This document shows positions 36,386 through 45,035 of a stretch of DNA of 64,000 bases, piece by piece. This stretch comes from Chryseobacterium aquifrigidense (lineage in GTDB: Bacteria; Bacteroidota; Bacteroidia; Flavobacteriales; Weeksellaceae): contig NZ_VFPD01000004.1 in assembly GCF_006716485.1 (NCBI RefSeq), forward strand, positions 1 to 64,000, read 5' to 3'. Made by a program: the position numbers and the translations under genes. The notes under the pieces are model-generated. The model was not told the origin of the DNA. It searched no databases and worked only from the letters and a program-made list of their open reading frames with translations. The stretch's first letter is position 1. Each line of letters opens with the position of its first letter.

Positions 36386-37640
36386 ACTGTGGAGAAGCTT
36401 TACTAAAGAAATCCTGCTGCTGAAAAGAGATATCGGAGGAATTGTCATCATCTTTGTGATGCCTTTGCTTTTGATCGTCACTATTACCCTTATTCAGGAT
36501 TCTACCTTTAAAAACCTTGAAGGATCAAAGATTCCGATTATTTTTATTGATAATGACAAATCTGAGGTTTCAAAAAATATAAAAGCAGAGCTGGAAAACA
36601 GCAAAACATTTCAGCTGCTGACCAATTTCAATGAAAAATCCGCTCAGGATGCTGTTTTTTCGGGAGATTATCAGATGGCGATCGTCATTCCTGATAATTT
36701 AACGAAAGATTTAAATTCCAATATTGATTCTAAAGTTCAGACCATTGTAAGTTCATTCGGACTGGAAGGAGATTCAGCAAAAGTAAAAACAGCTGCTCCT
36801 AAGGCGAAAGAAATTCATTTGTATTTTGATCCCGCTACCAATGCCGGATTCAAAAACTCCGTGATGAATTCTGTGAATAAAATGGTTTTTGAGATTGAAA
36901 ATAAAAAGATTTACAAGGCATTTCAGGAACAGCTGGGAACAACTGAAAATCTTGACGAAAATAAAAACCTGATCAGCTTTAAAGAGATCACTCCCAAAAA
37001 AGGAGAAATGGATGTGATGCCGAATTCCGTTCAGCATAACGTTCCTGCATGGACTCTTTTTGCAATCTTCTTTATTGTAGTTCCTTTATCCATCAACCTT
37101 GTAAAGGAAAAAAGTCAGGGCACAAGTGTACGAGCAAGAATAAGCCCTACGCCTTATTTTGTACATATTTTAGGAAAAACATTTACCTATCTTATCATCT
37201 GTCTTATTCAGTTTTTACTGATGGTTGCAGTAGGTATTTATCTTTTTCCTTATATGGATCTTCCGGCTTTTGATGTATCCGGAAAAATGTTTCAGCTCAT
37301 AGTAGTAACTCTGTTTGCAGGCTTGGCCGCAATTGGATTTGGAGTTCTATTGGGAACTATTGCCGATACACAGGAGCAGTCTGCCCCCTTTGGAGCGACC
37401 TCTGTAGTTGTTTTGGCAGCTATCGGCGGAATCTGGGTTCCTGTATTTTTAATGCCGGAATTCATGCAGACCGTAGCCAAATTCTCCCCTATGAACTGGG
37501 GATTGAATGCCTATTATGATATTATTTTAAGAAACAGCGGAATTGGCGGGATTGCCAAAGAACTGGTTTTCCTCTTCTTATTCTATATTGCCACTGTAGC
37601 TATTTCCATATTTTATGAAAGAAAACAAAATGCAGTCTAA
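36372..37640 (+). CDS. ABC-2-type permease
   Basis: 422 residues. An N-terminal membrane anchor (GIVIIFVMPLLLIVTITLIQDSTF) is followed by an extracytoplasmic domain of about 180 residues and five C-terminal helices, the layout of ABC-2 membrane proteins of the YhfE/NodJ type. The C-terminal core has PMNWGLNAYYDIILRNSGIGGI. It overlaps the ATPase gene by 14 bases and the thioesterase start by 11, so translation is tightly coupled. Likely export of a pigment intermediate or lipid. Confidence 0.88.
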   Translation: MLLYKLWRSFTKEILLLKRDIGGIVIIFVMPLLLIVTITLIQDSTFKNLEGSKIPIIFIDNDKSEVSKNIKAELENSKTFQLLTNFNEKSAQDAVFSGDYQMAIVIPDNLTKDLNSNIDSKVQTIVSSFGLEGDSAKVKTAAPKAKEIHLYFDPATNAGFKNSVMNSVNKMVFEIENKKIYKAFQEQLGTTENLDENKNLISFKEITPKKGEMDVMPNSVQHNVPAWTLFAIFFIVVPLSINLVKEKSQGTSVRARISPTPYFVHILGKTFTYLIICLIQFLLMVAVGIYLFPYMDLPAFDVSGKMFQLIVVTLFAGLAAIGFGVLLGTIADTQEQSAPFGATSVVVLAAIGGIWVPVFLMPEFMQTVAKFSPMNWGLNAYYDIILRNSGIGGIAKELVFLFLFYIATVAISIFYERKQNAV

Positions 37641-38058
37641 AGAAAATATATTAACCTGTACTGAAGAAGTAAGAGTACGCTTTAATGAAACAGATCCGCT
37701 GGGAATTGTCTGGCATGGTCATTATATCGTATATTTTGAAGACGGAAGGGAAGCTTTCGGACGTCAGCACGGTTTAACTTATCTCGATATTCAGAATGCA
37801 GGATTTGTAACACCAATTGTAAAAAGTACCTGTGAGCATTTTCTTCCTCTAAAATATGGAGAAACATTCAAAATTGTAACTACTTTTATCAATTCTGTTT
37901 CAGCCAAACTTATCTACCGATATGAGATCTTCAATCAGGAAAATCAATTGGTATGCAGCGGTGAAACCATTCAGGTGTTTCTTGATAGTAACGGAAGCTT
38001 ATGTTTGTATAATCCGGAATTTTTTCAAAACTGGAAAGATAAAATGGGATTGTCATGA
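37630..38058 (+). CDS. Acyl-CoA/ACP thioesterase, 4HBT family
   Basis: 142 residues of the 4HBT hot-dog family. VRVRFNETDPLGIVWHGHYIVYFEDGREAFGRQHGL carries the Asp (residue about 20) and the GIVWHGHY signature of YbgC-type thioesterases. It could release, or proofread, ACP-bound polyene chains; in aryl polyene loci a thioesterase of this type is common. It overlaps the permease stop and its own stop overlaps the next start by 4 bases (ATGA). A start at 37615 is also possible. Confidence 0.85.
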   Translation: MQSKENILTCTEEVRVRFNETDPLGIVWHGHYIVYFEDGREAFGRQHGLTYLDIQNAGFVTPIVKSTCEHFLPLKYGETFKIVTTFINSVSAKLIYRYEIFNQENQLVCSGETIQVFLDSNGSLCLYNPEFFQNWKDKMGLS

Positions 38059-39221
38059 GGAAAGAAATTTACATCACAGACTACAATTGTGTAACTCCGT
38101 TAGGTTTCAATGTTGATGCCAACTGGAATGCTCTTGTAGAAGGAAAATCTGGAGTTGATTTGCACAAAATCATCGACAATCAGGATGCTTTTTACGCTTC
38201 CATGATTGATTCTGACAAACTGAATGAAGAATTCAACAGATTCTTCGACTACACTCAGAATGATATTCATAATTTCACCAGGCTGGAAAAGATGCTTCTT
38301 TTAAGTTTACAGCCTCTTGTAGAGAAATATACTATATCAGAAGACACGGCTTTTATCCTTTCTACAACAAAAGGAAATATCAGCCTGTTAAAAAACCAGT
38401 CTGACCTGCCGCAAGGCGTATATTTATCAAAATTAGCAGAAAAAATTGCAGATTTTTTCGGATTCAAAACAAAACCAATTGTAGTTTCCAATGCCTGTGT
38501 TTCAGGAGTAATGGCAATTGCTGTAGCGAAAAATATGATTCGGGCAGGAAAATACAAAGATGCTTTCGTTATTGCAGGAGATGAGCTTTCTGAATTTGTT
38601 ATTTCAGGATTCAACTCATTTCAGGCTATAGGATCCGGACCATGCAAGCCTTATGATAAAAGCAGAGACGGTATCAATATTGGTGAAGCCGCGGCTGCAG
38701 TCTATATAACCAGCTGTCATTCTGACGAAGGAAGAATCTCACAAAACGGGAAATTCAGATTCAAGGTTCTGGGAGACTCTGCTGTCAATGATGCCAATCA
38801 CATTTCCGGACCTTCAAGAACGGGTGACGGTTTATATGCCAGTATCAAAAGTGCCATGACAGAAGCGAATGTTTCTGCTGAACAGATTGATTTTATTTCT
38901 GCCCACGGAACAGCTACTTTATATAACGATGAAATGGAAGCTATTGCCTTCAACAGAATGGATCTTCAACATATTCCGCTCAACAGTATGAAAGGATATT
39001 ATGGACACTGCCTGGGTGCATCCGGACTTCTTGAAAGCATTATTTCTATGGAGAGCGCTCTTCACAGCACTTTGCTTCCTTCAAAGAATTTTGAGGAAAC
39101 AGGAGTAACCCAGCCTTTGAATATCATTAAAGAAAACAAAACTGCAGATATAAAATATATTCTAAAGACCGCTTCCGGTTTTGGAGGATGTAATGCAGCA
39201 GTTGTACTTGAAAAATGTTAA
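38055..39221 (+). CDS. Beta-ketoacyl-ACP synthase with repeat-derived insert
   Basis: 388 residues, a condensing enzyme of the FabF/aryl-polyene type. The catalytic Cys is C148 (SNACVSG), the His are H284 (AHGTATL) and H318 (YYGHCLGASG), so it should be active on ACP thioesters. Between GEAAAAVYI and KFRFKVLGDS, residues 220-229 are encoded by a 28-base segment identical to an intergenic repeat at 42470-42497; relatives usually have fewer residues here. It is the first of several ketosynthase-like genes in block B and overlaps the thioesterase by 4 bases. Confidence 0.9.
   Translation: MRKEIYITDYNCVTPLGFNVDANWNALVEGKSGVDLHKIIDNQDAFYASMIDSDKLNEEFNRFFDYTQNDIHNFTRLEKMLLLSLQPLVEKYTISEDTAFILSTTKGNISLLKNQSDLPQGVYLSKLAEKIADFFGFKTKPIVVSNACVSGVMAIAVAKNMIRAGKYKDAFVIAGDELSEFVISGFNSFQAIGSGPCKPYDKSRDGINIGEAAAAVYITSCHSDEGRISQNGKFRFKVLGDSAVNDANHISGPSRTGDGLYASIKSAMTEANVSAEQIDFISAHGTATLYNDEMEAIAFNRMDLQHIPLNSMKGYYGHCLGASGLLESIISMESALHSTLLPSKNFEETGVTQPLNIIKENKTADIKYILKTASGFGGCNAAVVLEKC
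38713..38740 (+). repeat. Copy of the hairpin-repeat left end inside a ketosynthase gene
   Basis: 28 bases identical to 42470-42497, inside the ketosynthase coding sequence and in frame (encoding SCHSDEGRIS, residues 220-229). Only the left end of the element is present here; its right inverted end is missing. Confidence 0.8.
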
Positions 39222-39222
39222 A

Positions 39223-39771
39223 ATGAAAGCGATGAAGAAGATAAGCAGCTGCACCATAGAACATTCAAAAATAACCGTTGACGGAAATCTTATTTTTGAA
39301 AGCCCTGCCGAAACCTTTCAGGAATTTGCCAAAGAAGCTTATAAAAGTTTAGATCTCAGCTATCCTAAATTTCATAAAATGGATCATTTGAGTAAACTGG
39401 CTTTTCTTTCCGCTGAAACCATTCTGAAAGATGATGATCACAGCAGAACAGCTATTGTTTTTGCCAACAGATCTTCCAGTCTGGACACCGATTTCAAATA
39501 TCAGGAAAGTATCAACGATCAGGATAACTTTTATCCGAGTCCTGCCGTTTTTGTCTATACTCTACCCAACATCTGTGTAGGCGAAATCAGCATTAAGCAT
39601 AAAATGCAGACCGAAAATGCTTTTTTTGTTTTAGATGAATTTGATGAAAATTTTTTAAACGATTATTCTGAACAAATCCTGCTGTCCGGGAAGGCTGATA
39701 AAGTATTGTGTGGCTGGGTAGAATTGTATCAGGAAAATTATAAAGCTTTTGTATATTTGCTAACCTTATAA
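39223..39771 (+). CDS. Ketosynthase N-terminal-like protein (Ketoacyl-synt_2 type)
   Basis: 182 residues similar to the first half of a ketosynthase: YPKFHKMDHLSKLAFLSAETIL, TAIVFANRSSSLDTDFKYQ and YPSPAVFVYTLPNICVGEISIKHKM follow the pattern of the stand-alone beta-ketoacyl synthase N-terminal domain proteins known from aryl polyene loci. There is no catalytic Cys in the expected place and no C-terminal His motifs. It is probably a partner or chaperone of a full ketosynthase. The ATG at 39223 lies directly after the previous stop (TAAAATG). A second ATG at 39232 is possible. Confidence 0.72.
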   Translation: MKAMKKISSCTIEHSKITVDGNLIFESPAETFQEFAKEAYKSLDLSYPKFHKMDHLSKLAFLSAETILKDDDHSRTAIVFANRSSSLDTDFKYQESINDQDNFYPSPAVFVYTLPNICVGEISIKHKMQTENAFFVLDEFDENFLNDYSEQILLSGKADKVLCGWVELYQENYKAFVYLLTL

Positions 39772-39846
39772 AAATGTAACAATATAACAGTGCAATGATG
39801 TAATGATCTTTATGATATGCCGAAGCACTGATAAACCAACTTAATT

Positions 39847-40104
39847 ATGGAAAACTTAAAAACAGAATTGAAACACAAAATTATCGAAGTTCTTAATCTT
39901 GAAGACGTATCTGTAGAAGAAATCAAAGATACTGATCCATTGTTCGGAGGAGGATTAGGATTAGATTCTATCGACGCTTTGGAATTGATTGTTCTTTTGG
40001 ATAAAGACTATGGAATAAAGTTAGCAGATCCTAAAAAAGGAAAAGAGATTTTCCAGTCTATCGATACGATGGCTAAATTCATCGAGGATAACAGAACAAA
40101 ATAA
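39847..40104 (+). CDS. Acyl carrier protein, block B
   Basis: 85 residues. The phosphopantetheine attachment Ser is in GGLGLDSIDALELIV, and helix two begins there, as in AcpP. The start LKTELKHKIIEVLNLEDVSVEEI gives helix one, with the acidic profile of ACPs. Positioned between a ketosynthase-like gene and a full ketosynthase, it likely carries the growing aryl polyene. A 16-bp near-perfect inverted repeat begins 20 bases after its stop. Confidence 0.93.
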   Translation: MENLKTELKHKIIEVLNLEDVSVEEIKDTDPLFGGGLGLDSIDALELIVLLDKDYGIKLADPKKGKEIFQSIDTMAKFIEDNRTK

Positions 40105-40123
40105 ATACAACAATCTAACTATA

Positions 40124-40162
40124 TAGCAATGTGGTAATTACTAATCAATTATCACATTGCTA
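40124..40162 (+). repeat. Inverted repeat directly downstream of the block B ACP gene
   Basis: TAGCAATGTGGTAATT (40124-40139) and its complement at 40147-40162, with 15 of 16 matched and a 7-base loop. No T-run follows, so it is not a classic terminator. A similar hairpin follows the second ACP gene. Confidence 0.8.
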
Positions 40163-40184
40163 CACTGTTTTATGATTTAATACC

Positions 40185-41384
40185 ATGAGTCAAAAAATTG
40201 CCATAACGGGAATGGGCATCATTTCCTCCATCGGAAACAATGTGGAGGAAAATTTTATTTCACTACGATCCGGAAAACATGGAATTTCAGATATAGAAAT
40301 GTTTGAAACCCGTCATACGGGAGCCATTAAAACGGGTGAAATAAAATTATCCAACGAAGAACTTGCAGAGAAACTTCAGCTTGATGAAGACAATAATGTG
40401 ACAAGAACTTCTTTATTGGGAATGATTGCTGCAAAAGAAGCTGTAGAAAGTGCAGGAATTTCAGATATCAATGGATACAGAACCGGATTGATCTCTTCTA
40501 CCAGTGTAGGCGGAATGGATATCACTGAAAAGTACTTCTACTCTTACGAAGACTTTCCTGAAAAGCAAAAATATATTGACGCCCATGATGCCGGAAATTC
40601 TTCACTGGCTATTGCCGGTTATCTGGGACTAAAAGGCATGGTTTCTACCATCAGTACAGCCTGTTCTTCGGCAGCCAATGCTATTATGATGGGTGCAAAA
40701 CTGATTAAAAACGGAGTTTTGGATCGTGTGATTGTCGGGGGAACAGATTCTCTTTCAAAATTTACTTTGAACGGTTTCAATACTCTGATGATTCTTACAG
40801 ATTCCTATAACACTCCTTTTGACAACAACAGAAAAGGACTGAATCTTGGGGAAGCTGCGGCTTTCTTAGTTCTTGAATCTGAAGAAATGGTCAAAAAAGA
40901 AAATAAAAAAGTTCTTGCCTATCTTTCCGGATATGGGAATGCCAATGATGCACACCATCAGACGGCATCGTCAGACAACGGACAGGGTGCATTTTTAGCA
41001 ATGCAGCAAGCCCTGAAAATTTCCGGACTGGAAAAAGAAAATATAGATTATATCAACGTTCACGGAACTGCTACTCCTAATAATGATTTATCTGAGGGAA
41101 TTGCAATGATAAGAATCTTCGGGGAAAACAAAGTTCCTGAATTCAGCTCTACAAAAGCATTTACAGGACATACTCTGGCCGCAGCAGCAGGAATTGAAGC
41201 TGTATTTTCAGTTTTAGCCATGCAAAACAGTGTCATCTTCCCAAACCTGAATTTTAAAACAAAAATGGAAGAGTTCGACCTTACTCCTGTTACCGAATTG
41301 AAAGAGAAAAACATCAATCATGTACTTTCCAACTCATTTGGATTTGGAGGAAACTGTTCCACCTTAATTTTCTCAAAATCATGA
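40185..41384 (+). CDS. Beta-ketoacyl-ACP synthase (active type)
   Basis: A 399-residue FabF-like condensing enzyme. The triad is C160 (STACSSAANA), H293 (NVHGTATP) and H329 (TGHTLAAAAG); the last segment SNSFGFGGNC is the family's C-terminal loop. With the chain-length-factor-like gene that overlaps its stop (ATGA, 4 bases), it looks like the ketosynthase-alpha/beta pair of aryl polyene and type II polyketide systems. It is cytoplasmic and works on the ACP-bound polyene. Confidence 0.93.
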   Translation: MSQKIAITGMGIISSIGNNVEENFISLRSGKHGISDIEMFETRHTGAIKTGEIKLSNEELAEKLQLDEDNNVTRTSLLGMIAAKEAVESAGISDINGYRTGLISSTSVGGMDITEKYFYSYEDFPEKQKYIDAHDAGNSSLAIAGYLGLKGMVSTISTACSSAANAIMMGAKLIKNGVLDRVIVGGTDSLSKFTLNGFNTLMILTDSYNTPFDNNRKGLNLGEAAAFLVLESEEMVKKENKKVLAYLSGYGNANDAHHQTASSDNGQGAFLAMQQALKISGLEKENIDYINVHGTATPNNDLSEGIAMIRIFGENKVPEFSSTKAFTGHTLAAAAGIEAVFSVLAMQNSVIFPNLNFKTKMEEFDLTPVTELKEKNINHVLSNSFGFGGNCSTLIFSKS

Positions 41385-42442
41385 GTGCAGTATACATCAA
41401 CAGTGCATCCTGTATCTCTGTTCAGGACACTTTAAACGAAAATATTCTTCAGAACCTTCGTTTTGAGAATTCTTCAAACATTATTAAAGCAATAGAACCT
41501 AATTACAAAGAGTTCATTCCGCCAGCCATGATCAGAAGAATGTCCAAAACGGTAAAAATGAGCTCTGTCGCATCACACCACGCATTAAAAGAAGCAGGAG
41601 TTGAAAAACCTGACGCTATCATTGTAGGAACAGGAATGGGCTGTTCACAGGATTCTGAAAAGTTTCTGAAAAACGTGATTGACAATCATGAAGAATTTCT
41701 TACTCCTACCTTTTTTATCCAGTCTACCCACAATACGGTAGCAGGACAGATTGCTCTGGGATTACAATGCCATGCGTACAACTTTACCTATGTAAACACT
41801 TCTTCTTCACTGGAGTTTTCATTACTGGACGCTCAGCTTCAGATCAATGACGGAGAAGCAGAAAATGTTCTGGTAGGTTCCACAGATGAGCAGACGGACA
41901 GAACAATGGAGCTTTACTGCTTAAATAATACCATAAAAAAAGAAGCAGATCTTCCTGCAGATTATCTGAATTCCAAAACCAACGGAGTCATCTGGGGTGA
42001 AGGTGCCAGTTTTTTCGTTGTAGGAAAAGATAAGACCGAAAAGTCTTACGCCAGGCTTAAAAATATCCATATCAGCAATAAGGTTGAATTGAATGAAGTA
42101 AAGGATTTTATCCAGAATTTCTTAGTCAGTAATAACCTTTCAAACCATGATATTGATGCTGTTATTTTAGGATTCAGCGGAGATACCGATTCAGATATTT
42201 ACTATAAAGAAGCAATGGATATCTTTCCGGATTCCGCACAGCTGTACTATAAACATTTAAGTGGTGAATTCAACACAGCAAGTGGTTTCTCAACTTTCAT
42301 AGCCTGCCATATCCTGAAGGAACAGCAGATTCCGGAAGTAATGATGATCAATGCTGAGAAAAAGGAAAGTATAAAGAATGTACTTCTTTACAACCATCTG
42401 GCGGGTGATGATCATAGTCTGGTATTACTGGAAAAAGCTTAA
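41381..42442 (+). CDS. Ketosynthase-like chain-length-factor protein
   Basis: 353 residues with a thiolase fold but a changed active site. Where ketosynthases have the Cys of TACSS, it has Ser142 in VNTSSSLEF, and the two catalytic His motifs are altered as well (FNTASGFSTFIACHIL). This is how chain-length factors (KS-beta) of type II polyketide and aryl polyene systems look. It likely pairs with the ketosynthase encoded just before it and sets polyene length. It is shorter than the active partner (353 against 399 residues). Confidence 0.83.
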   Translation: MSAVYINSASCISVQDTLNENILQNLRFENSSNIIKAIEPNYKEFIPPAMIRRMSKTVKMSSVASHHALKEAGVEKPDAIIVGTGMGCSQDSEKFLKNVIDNHEEFLTPTFFIQSTHNTVAGQIALGLQCHAYNFTYVNTSSSLEFSLLDAQLQINDGEAENVLVGSTDEQTDRTMELYCLNNTIKKEADLPADYLNSKTNGVIWGEGASFFVVGKDKTEKSYARLKNIHISNKVELNEVKDFIQNFLVSNNLSNHDIDAVILGFSGDTDSDIYYKEAMDIFPDSAQLYYKHLSGEFNTASGFSTFIACHILKEQQIPEVMMINAEKKESIKNVLLYNHLAGDDHSLVLLEKA

Positions 42443-42471
42443 TTAAAGAGAAGTAATAAAAACAGTGCTGC

Positions 42472-42549
42472 TGTCATTCTGACGAAGGAAGAATCTCTGC
42501 TTTTTATATGACAGATTTTTCATTTCGCTTCGCTACACTCAAAATGACA
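42472..42549. mobile_element. Hairpin repeat element (MITE- or REP-like)
   Basis: 78 bases with imperfect terminal inverted repeats, TGTCATTCTGA at the left and TCAAAATGACA at the right (one mismatch), and an inner pair GAAGAATCT / AGATTTTTC. It carries no gene. Its left end is present a second time inside a ketosynthase gene at 38713-38740. It lies in the spacer between the chain-length-factor-like gene and the deacetylase. Confidence 0.65.
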
Positions 42550-42595
42550 AAATGGGTATAAATTCAAGAAGTTTAACAATAAAAAACAATCAGCA

Positions 42596-43351
42596 ATGAA
42601 ACATTATCCCTTCATCCTGTTCTATATTTTCTGCAACGTTTTTATTTATGCGTTCCACGGAAGTGTTTGGGTGTATCTGTTTTGTTTTTTCGCTTTTTCT
42701 GCAGTGGTTGTCTGGGGTTCATTTGATATTGAACTGGGATATTTTGTTAACAGCATTACTCATAAACGTACTAAAATCAAGGAAGTGGCTCTTACGTTTG
42801 ATGACGGTCCCACTGAATTTACACCAAAGTTTTTAGACCTGCTTAAAGAGCATCACATAAAGGCAACCTTTTTCTGTATCGGGAAACAGATTGAAAAATA
42901 TCCTGAGACATTTCAGAGAATTATTGCAGAAGGGCATATAATTGGTAATCATACCTTATCACATTCTAATTCTACCGGATTTTTATCAACTTTAAAAATG
43001 ATTGAGGAGATTGAAAAGTGTGATAAGATCATGAAAAATGTGGGAAATATTAAGACCAATCTCTACAGACCACCTTTTGGGGTGACAAATCCCAATATTG
43101 CAAAAGCAATCAAAAAGACCAATAAAGACAGTATCGGATGGAATGTAAGATCATTGGATACCATCATTGACGATGAAAATAAAATATACAACAGAGTAAC
43201 CAAAGGCCTGAAAAAAGGAAGTATTATCCTCCTTCACGATACCTCGGAAAAGACGTTTCGTGTGCTGGCCAATTTATTAGTATTTTTGAAGGATAAAAAA
43301 TATACAACCTTTACTGTTGATACAGTGATAAATTCAAATAGAAATGATTAA
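42596..43351 (+). CDS. Polysaccharide deacetylase family protein (NodB domain)
   Basis: 251 residues. Two N-terminal membrane segments (YPFILFYIFCNVFIYAF; WVYLFCFFAFSAVVVWGSF) anchor a NodB domain with motif 1 LTFDDGPT (D69, D70), motif 2 HTLSHS (H119, H123, metal ligands), motif 3 RPPFG and motif 5 LLHD. It is a metal-dependent carbohydrate esterase or amidase by family. Its place inside a pigment operon recalls flexirubin loci of other Bacteroidetes; the substrate there is not known. The LolA-like gene overlaps its end by 8 bases. Confidence 0.88.
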   Translation: MKHYPFILFYIFCNVFIYAFHGSVWVYLFCFFAFSAVVVWGSFDIELGYFVNSITHKRTKIKEVALTFDDGPTEFTPKFLDLLKEHHIKATFFCIGKQIEKYPETFQRIIAEGHIIGNHTLSHSNSTGFLSTLKMIEEIEKCDKIMKNVGNIKTNLYRPPFGVTNPNIAKAIKKTNKDSIGWNVRSLDTIIDDENKIYNRVTKGLKKGSIILLHDTSEKTFRVLANLLVFLKDKKYTTFTVDTVINSNRND

Positions 43352-43970
43352 AAATATAGCTTTCGGAGTGTTCTTACTGGTTTCCGGTTTCTTTTTTGCA
43401 CAAAGCACACCTATGTCAGGAGCTGAAGCCAAAGCATTTGTATCAAAGGTTTCTTCAGAAACGAAAGAAATTAAAACGTTGCAGAGTGATTTTACCCAGA
43501 CCAAAAAAATGGATTTTCTGGATAAAAGTATTGTTACCTATGGAAAAATGTCTTTGCAGACACCCAATATGCTGAGCTGGAAATACACCAAACCATATCA
43601 GTACAGCATCGTTTTTAAAAGTAATAAAATTTTCATCAATGATCAGGGGAAAAAATCTTCTGTAGATGCCAAGAGTAAAACATTTGAAAAAATCAATAAG
43701 CTGATTGTAGGAAGCTCAAACGGAACCATGTTCAATGATCCCGAGTTTACCGTAACCTATTTTAAGAGCGGAAATTACAATGTGGCAAAGTTTATTCCCA
43801 AAACTTCCCAGCTGTTGAAATACATCAAACAGATTGAGCTGTTTTTCCCAAAGAACCAATCAACGGTTTCACAGGTGAATATGACTGAAGCTTCCGGAGA
43901 TACAACCAATATTGTTTTCAAAAATACCAAGATCAATGCTTCCATTCCTGCGTCAGAGTTTACTTTATAG
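43344..43970 (+). CDS. LolA-like periplasmic carrier protein
   Basis: A 208-residue LolA-family protein. The signal peptide is IKNIAFGVFLLVSGFFFAQ, followed by a LolA-type sheet pattern: TLQSDFTQTKKMDFLDKSIVTYGKMSLQTPNMLSWKYTKPYQYSIVFKSNKIFIND. LolA-like folds bind a hydrophobic chain in a half-barrel and ferry it across the periplasm. In aryl polyene and flexirubin loci such a carrier is thought to move the lipid-like product to the outer membrane. The lipoprotein gene overlaps its end. Confidence 0.85.
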   Translation: MIKNIAFGVFLLVSGFFFAQSTPMSGAEAKAFVSKVSSETKEIKTLQSDFTQTKKMDFLDKSIVTYGKMSLQTPNMLSWKYTKPYQYSIVFKSNKIFINDQGKKSSVDAKSKTFEKINKLIVGSSNGTMFNDPEFTVTYFKSGNYNVAKFIPKTSQLLKYIKQIELFFPKNQSTVSQVNMTEASGDTTNIVFKNTKINASIPASEFTL

Positions 43971-44571
43971 CCTGATTCTGATCCTGGCTGTTTCCTGTAA
44001 AACGTATAAGTTAACGGAAGTACAACCTGTTTCCTCTTCTGAAAAGCTGGTGGAAAACTTATACTTCTCCTCCGGTGAAGATTACGTTTACAAATGTCAG
44101 ATGGATATTTATAAAAACCATATAAGTGGTATTCTGATCATCAAAAAACTGAATGAAACAACGCATCGTGTGGCATTAACTTCAGATTTTGGGAATAAAC
44201 TGATTGATTTTGAAGTTTCTGACAATAATTTCAAGCTGAATTATGTACTTCCTGATCTGGATAAAAAAATAGTCATCAACTTCCTGAAAAACGACTTCCA
44301 GCAGCTTTTGAAAAGACAATACCCGGTAAGCGAAAGTTTTGAGAATGACAATGCTAAAATCTTTCTTTCCAAAATTGAGAATAAAAGCTATTATTTATTC
44401 TTCAACAAGGAAAACGGTTTACTGAAACAGATCATTTACACGAAAAATAATAAGGAAAAAATCGATTTTACTTTTGATGCAAAAAAACCTATCTTCGCGG
44501 ATAGCTTAAACTTACAGCACAAAGATTTTAAGATCAATATAAAACTATTTCAAATAACCGAAACAGAGTAA
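43936..44571 (+). CDS. Lipoprotein of unknown function in the pigment operon
   Basis: 211 residues. The ATG at 43936, inside the end of the LolA-like gene, gives a lipoprotein signal peptide: MLPFLRQSLLYSLILILAVSC, with the lipidated Cys. The mature part is a mixed alpha/beta protein rich in Lys and Asn; its strand-turn pattern (ISGILIIKKLNETTHRVALTSDFGNKLIDFEVSDNNFKLNYVLP) resembles LolB-like folds, but the identity is too low to name it. Overlapping the LolA-like gene suggests a carrier/receiver pair like LolA/LolB; this is inference. Confidence 0.7.
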   Translation: MLPFLRQSLLYSLILILAVSCKTYKLTEVQPVSSSEKLVENLYFSSGEDYVYKCQMDIYKNHISGILIIKKLNETTHRVALTSDFGNKLIDFEVSDNNFKLNYVLPDLDKKIVINFLKNDFQQLLKRQYPVSESFENDNAKIFLSKIENKSYYLFFNKENGLLKQIIYTKNNKEKIDFTFDAKKPIFADSLNLQHKDFKINIKLFQITETE

Positions 44572-44654
44572 TTTCCGACAGGAAAGACTGTACAACGTAC
44601 AAATATTGTTTTCAACCGAAGTGTATTGTACATTTAATCTTAAAAAATAAGATC

Positions 44655-45035
44655 ATGCAAACCATTCTTACAGACTTTTATACTTTAACATCATACGATA
44701 AGACAGAAGACGGAAAGTTTACTGCTCATATTCATCTTAATAAGGACCATGATATTTTCAAAGGACATTTCCCCGGAAATCCGGTAACTCCCGGTGTTTG
44801 CATGATGCAGATTATTAAGGAGCTCACTGAAGAATTTACAGGTTCAAAATTGTTTCTGAAAACAGCATCCAATGTAAAATTCATGGCGATTATCAATCCT
44901 TTTGAAACCCCTGATCTGATACTGCATCTTGATATTGCTGAAAATGAAGAAGATGTTAAAGTAAAGAATACCACTTCTTTTGGCGAGACTATTGCATTGA
45001 AAATGTCTGTAAGCTATAAAAAATTACCCTCATGA
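44655..45035 (+). CDS. 3-hydroxyacyl-ACP dehydratase, FabZ-like
   Basis: 126 residues of hot-dog fold. The segment HIHLNKDHDIFKGHFPGNPVTPGVCMMQIIKELTEE is diagnostic: GHFPGNPVTPGV contains the catalytic His of FabZ-type and aryl-polyene ApeP/ApeI-type dehydratases. It probably dehydrates 3-hydroxyacyl-ACP intermediates in polyene extension. It is spaced 83 bases from the lipoprotein gene and its stop overlaps the next start (ATGA). Confidence 0.9.
   Translation: MQTILTDFYTLTSYDKTEDGKFTAHIHLNKDHDIFKGHFPGNPVTPGVCMMQIIKELTEEFTGSKLFLKTASNVKFMAIINPFETPDLILHLDIAENEEDVKVKNTTSFGETIALKMSVSYKKLPS

Noticed and set aside
44576..44640. TGTACAACGTACA palindrome as a terminator after the lipoprotein gene
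   Set aside because: Short stem and no T-run; the dehydratase gene continues in the same direction.
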